This document shows, one piece after another, positions 61,763-64,000 of a DNA stretch of 64,000 bases. The stretch lies in NCBI RefSeq assembly GCF_003955735.1, contig NZ_CP034464.1, positions 3,410,001 to 3,474,000 of the forward strand, written 5' to 3'. Source of the DNA: Undibacterium parvum (GTDB lineage: Bacteria; Pseudomonadota; Gammaproteobacteria; Burkholderiales; Burkholderiaceae_D). Below the pieces are notes generated by a model. That model saw only the letters and a list, made by a program, of their open reading frames with translations. It was not told the origin of the DNA and did no database searches. Both the position numbers and the translations under genes were made by a program. Position 1 is the first letter of the stretch. Every line of letters starts with the position of its first letter.

Positions 61763-61839
61763 TGGTGGTGATAGGTGGACTTGAACCACCGACCCCAGCA
61801 TTATGAGTGCTGTGCTCTAACCAACTGAGCTATATCACC
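61763..61839 (-). tRNA. tRNA-Met (CAT), elongator type
   Basis: 77 bases including the encoded CCA. Acceptor stem GGTGATA / TATCACC with discriminator A, D arm GCTC-AGTTGGTTA-GAGC, anticodon stem CAGCA / TGCTG with loop CTCATAA (anticodon CAT) and T arm GGTGG-TTCAAGT-CCACC. The D arm and the bases around the anticodon (ACTCATAATG, GGGTC) match elongator tRNA-Met rather than the lysidine-modified Ile tRNA. Confidence 0.93.
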
Positions 61840-61976
61840 AAGAAGCCTGAGATTATGCCATCGGGATCGATGCCTGTCAATATCAAAATGCGTAAATCAG
61901 GGCGATGACCGGGCGCTGCTTAGGATTTCATGCGATCTCTTCCAGCGCGCATCACTTAATTACTCAGGCAGGGTGT

Positions 61977-62351
61977 TTAGCTTTTCATACAAAAGGCATT
62001 GAGTTTATTTCCATCGAGATCACGGAAGTAGGCTGCGTAAAAACCACTGTCGCCACGCGGGCCAGGGGCACCTTCATCGGTGCCACCTAGTTTCAGGGCT
62101 TTTTGGTAGAGCGCATTTACTTTGGCGGGCGTATCTACAATCATGGCTACCATCATGCCATTGCCTACGGTCGCAGCCTTGCCATCGTGGGGTTTGATGA
62201 TACCTATCGATGGCTGATTAGGGCTGGCGGCCCAGGCGATGAATTGATCGGACTCCATAAACCGTGTGGCACCAATCTCCGCGAGCAAACTATCGTAAAA
62301 GCTAGCGGCACGCTCAAACTGATTAGTGCCTAAAGTGACATAACCTATCAT
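61977..62351 (-). CDS. VOC family protein
   Basis: 124-residue single VOC domain. MIGYVTLGTNQFERAASFYDSLLAEIG start, FIAWAASPNQPSIGIIKPHDG, VGNGMMVAMIVDTPAKVNALY and a GFYAAYFRDLDGNKLNAFC end. I start at the ATG at 62351 because AGGAG lies 6 bases before it; the longer frame is not needed. Similar in design to the VOC protein at 36 kb (both end YFRD.DGNKL). Enzyme activity and substrate are unknown. Confidence 0.88.
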   Translation of the reverse strand: MIGYVTLGTNQFERAASFYDSLLAEIGATRFMESDQFIAWAASPNQPSIGIIKPHDGKAATVGNGMMVAMIVDTPAKVNALYQKALKLGGTDEGAPGPRGDSGFYAAYFRDLDGNKLNAFCMKS

Positions 62352-62436
62352 GCTGTTCTCCTGTTTGGATTGAGTGACTAAGCCTGTGTGAAATACGCAC
62401 AGAGCCGTCATTGTGCCATGGCTTTTTGATATGTGT

Positions 62437-64000
62437 TTAATCCTGAAATTGATTAAATTGCAGCGAAGCGAGGTTGGCGTAGATGCCGCCTTGGGCTACC
62501 AGACTGGCGTGGGTGCCGGTTTCTACGATGTGGCCGTGCTCCATCACGATGATGCGGTCGGCTCTTTGCACGGTGGCCAGACGGTGCGCGATGATCAAGG
62601 TGGTGCGCCCTTGCATGGCGGCTTCTAGTGCGCCTTGTACCAGGCGTTCGGATTCTGCATCTAAGGCGCTGGTGGCTTCGTCCAGTAACAGCAGGGGTGG
62701 GTTTTTGAGCATGGCGCGGGCGATTGCGATGCGCTGGCGCTGGCCGCCAGACAGGCGCACACCACGCTCGCCCAGGAAGGAGTGGTAGCCTTCTGGCAGG
62801 CGTTCTATAAACTCATGGGCGGCGGCCATTTTGGCAGCGGCGATGACCTCGGCATCGCTGGCGTCTGCTCTGCCGTAACGAATGTTTTCCATGGCGTCGG
62901 CCGAGAAGATGATGGTGTCTTGCGGGACTATGCCTATGCTGTCGCGCAGTACCTGCAAATCGAGATTCCGGATATTGACGCCATCTAATTCTATTTTGCC
63001 TTTCTGCGGGTCGTAAAAGCGCAATAGCAATTGGAATAAGGTGGTCTTGCCGGCACCGGATGAGCCAACCACCGCCACCGTTTCGCCCGGCGCGATCTGT
63101 AAGCTGAGGTGGGCCAGGGCGGCAGTATCGGGGCGTGATGGATAAAAGAAGCCTATGTCGTTCAAAGTCAGGCTGGCACCGCTGGCGGTGCGTTGTGGTA
63201 AGGCGAGAGGTTGCTTTGGCGATTGTATCGTTGAGCATACCGCCATCAACTCTAATAAACGTTCGGTAGCACCGGCGGCGCGTTGCGCTTCGCCCATGAC
63301 TTCAGAGAGGGCACCGATGGCACCGGCAACAATCGAGGCATATAAGATGAATTGGCCAAGTTCGCCGCCACTCATTTTGCCTTGTATGACTTCATGCGCG
63401 CCTAGCCACAATACGAACACGATGGTGCCAAATACCAGTAAGATCACCAGCACGGTCAGCATTGAACGGGCGCGGATACGGCGCATGGCGGTACCAAAAG
63501 CGTTTTCTACCGAGCTGGAAAAACGATAGGCTTCTAGCTTCTCATGCGTGAAAGCCTGTACCGTAGGCATGGCGTTAAGAATCTCGCCAGCCATGGCCGA
63601 GGCGTCGGCGATACGGTCTTGCGAATCGCGCGAGAGTTTGCGTACCCGCCGGCCAAAATACACGATGGGTAACACCACGGCGGTCAGCAAGACGATGATG
63701 ATGGAGGAGAGCTTAGGGCTGGTCACGAACAGCATCACCAGGCCGCCGATAAACAGCAGCATATTGCGCAAAGCCATAGAAATGCTAGTGCCCACTACCG
63801 CCTGTATCAAGGTAGTGTCGGTGGTCAGGCGCGACAGCACTTCGCCGGTGCGGGTGGTTTCGAAAAACTCCGGGCTTTGCGTGACGACATGCGAGTACAC
63901 CGCATTGCGGATATCGGCAGTGACGCGCTCGCCTAACCAGGACACCATGTAAAAGCGTGCGGCGGTGGCGATGCCTAATATCACGGCAACCCCGAACAGG
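62437..64000 (-). CDS. ABC transporter, permease-ATPase fusion (MsbA/lipid-exporter type), partial
   Basis: The frame is open to the right edge, so the N-terminal part is missing; 520 residues are visible. The remaining transmembrane domain (about five helices) includes EVLSRLTTDTTLIQAVVGTSISMALRN and GEILNAMPTVQAFTHE. The ATPase then starts near residue 270: Walker A VGSSGAGKTTLFQLLLRFYDP, VPQDTIIFSADAMENIRYG, signature LSGGQRQRIAIARAML, Walker B LLLLDEATSALDAESE and IIAHRLATVQ. Half-transporter of the ABCB type that works as a dimer; lipid, peptide or drug export cannot be told apart. Confidence 0.93.
   Translation of the reverse strand, partial: LFGVAVILGIATAARFYMVSWLGERVTADIRNAVYSHVVTQSPEFFETTRTGEVLSRLTTDTTLIQAVVGTSISMALRNMLLFIGGLVMLFVTSPKLSSIIIVLLTAVVLPIVYFGRRVRKLSRDSQDRIADASAMAGEILNAMPTVQAFTHEKLEAYRFSSSVENAFGTAMRRIRARSMLTVLVILLVFGTIVFVLWLGAHEVIQGKMSGGELGQFILYASIVAGAIGALSEVMGEAQRAAGATERLLELMAVCSTIQSPKQPLALPQRTASGASLTLNDIGFFYPSRPDTAALAHLSLQIAPGETVAVVGSSGAGKTTLFQLLLRFYDPQKGKIELDGVNIRNLDLQVLRDSIGIVPQDTIIFSADAMENIRYGRADASDAEVIAAAKMAAAHEFIERLPEGYHSFLGERGVRLSGGQRQRIAIARAMLKNPPLLLLDEATSALDAESERLVQGALEAAMQGRTTLIIAHRLATVQRADRIIVMEHGHIVETGTHASLVAQGGIYANLASLQFNQFQD

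Noticed and set aside
61763..61839. Reading the CAT-anticodon tRNA as the lysidine-modified Ile tRNA
   Set aside because: The D arm and the bases flanking the anticodon stem match elongator tRNA-Met, and the Ile2 stem pattern is absent.

Overview
The window looks like chromosome of a free-living betaproteobacterium of the order Burkholderiales. An Oxalobacteraceae member, perhaps Undibacterium-like, is my inference from gene content and protein style; no rRNA is present to test it. Base composition is moderate and coding density is high, and almost every recognisable gene is a housekeeping or nutrient-scavenging gene. There is no phage, plasmid backbone, complete insertion sequence or CRISPR array.

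Layout. 1-1.1 kb: tail of an unidentified gene and a PEP-CTERM exported protein. 1.1-10.9 kb: a phosphate block, sixA and ppk on the minus strand, divergent from pstS-pstC-pstA-pstB-phoU-phoB-phoR; a Pho box faces each way in the shared intergenic region. 10.9-18.1 kb: an aminopeptidase P, a GNAT acetyltransferase, metG, an amino-acid-type binding protein and tsaD. 18.3-22.3 kb: nasT followed by nrtABC, with a sigma-54 promoter, a two-hairpin ANTAR target and a terminator in the nrtA leader, a nearly complete antitermination circuit readable from sequence. 22.4-36.5 kb: tag, an S41 lipoprotein and small lipoprotein, a VirK-like gene, waaF, a redoxin, purM, hda, a HAD phosphatase, pcnB, folK, a DUF486 remnant, panB, a TupBC-like transporter and a VOC protein.

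36.5-39.6 kb is the accessory zone. It holds a DUF6151/GFA-like gene packaged like an integron gene cassette with a canonical attC site, then an array of about 463-bp repeat units (one inverted, three direct), each containing or abutting a palindrome that also occurs elsewhere in the window. 39.6-53.8 kb: a membrane protein, a beta-carbonic anhydrase, a chalcone-isomerase-like protein, then a urea acquisition locus: urtABCDE (urea ABC transporter, sigma-54 promoter) running into ureDABCEFG and hupE/ureJ. 54-64 kb: prc, two small hypothetical proteins, a patatin, cardiolipin synthase, a ProQ-family protein, an acyl-CoA thioesterase, tRNA-Met, a second VOC protein and an MsbA-type ABC exporter that runs off the end.

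How it fits together: three nutrient circuits are visible, phosphate (PhoBR/Pst/Ppk), nitrate (NasT/Nrt, sigma-54) and urea (Urt/Ure, sigma-54). Layered over them are several families of non-coding repeats: at least nine copies (plus one degenerate) of a roughly 60-bp palindrome, three copies of a roughly 102-bp MITE-like element, the 463-bp units, and a striking habit of 11-14-bp tandem duplications at gene ends. All names come from reading motifs by eye; no database search was run.
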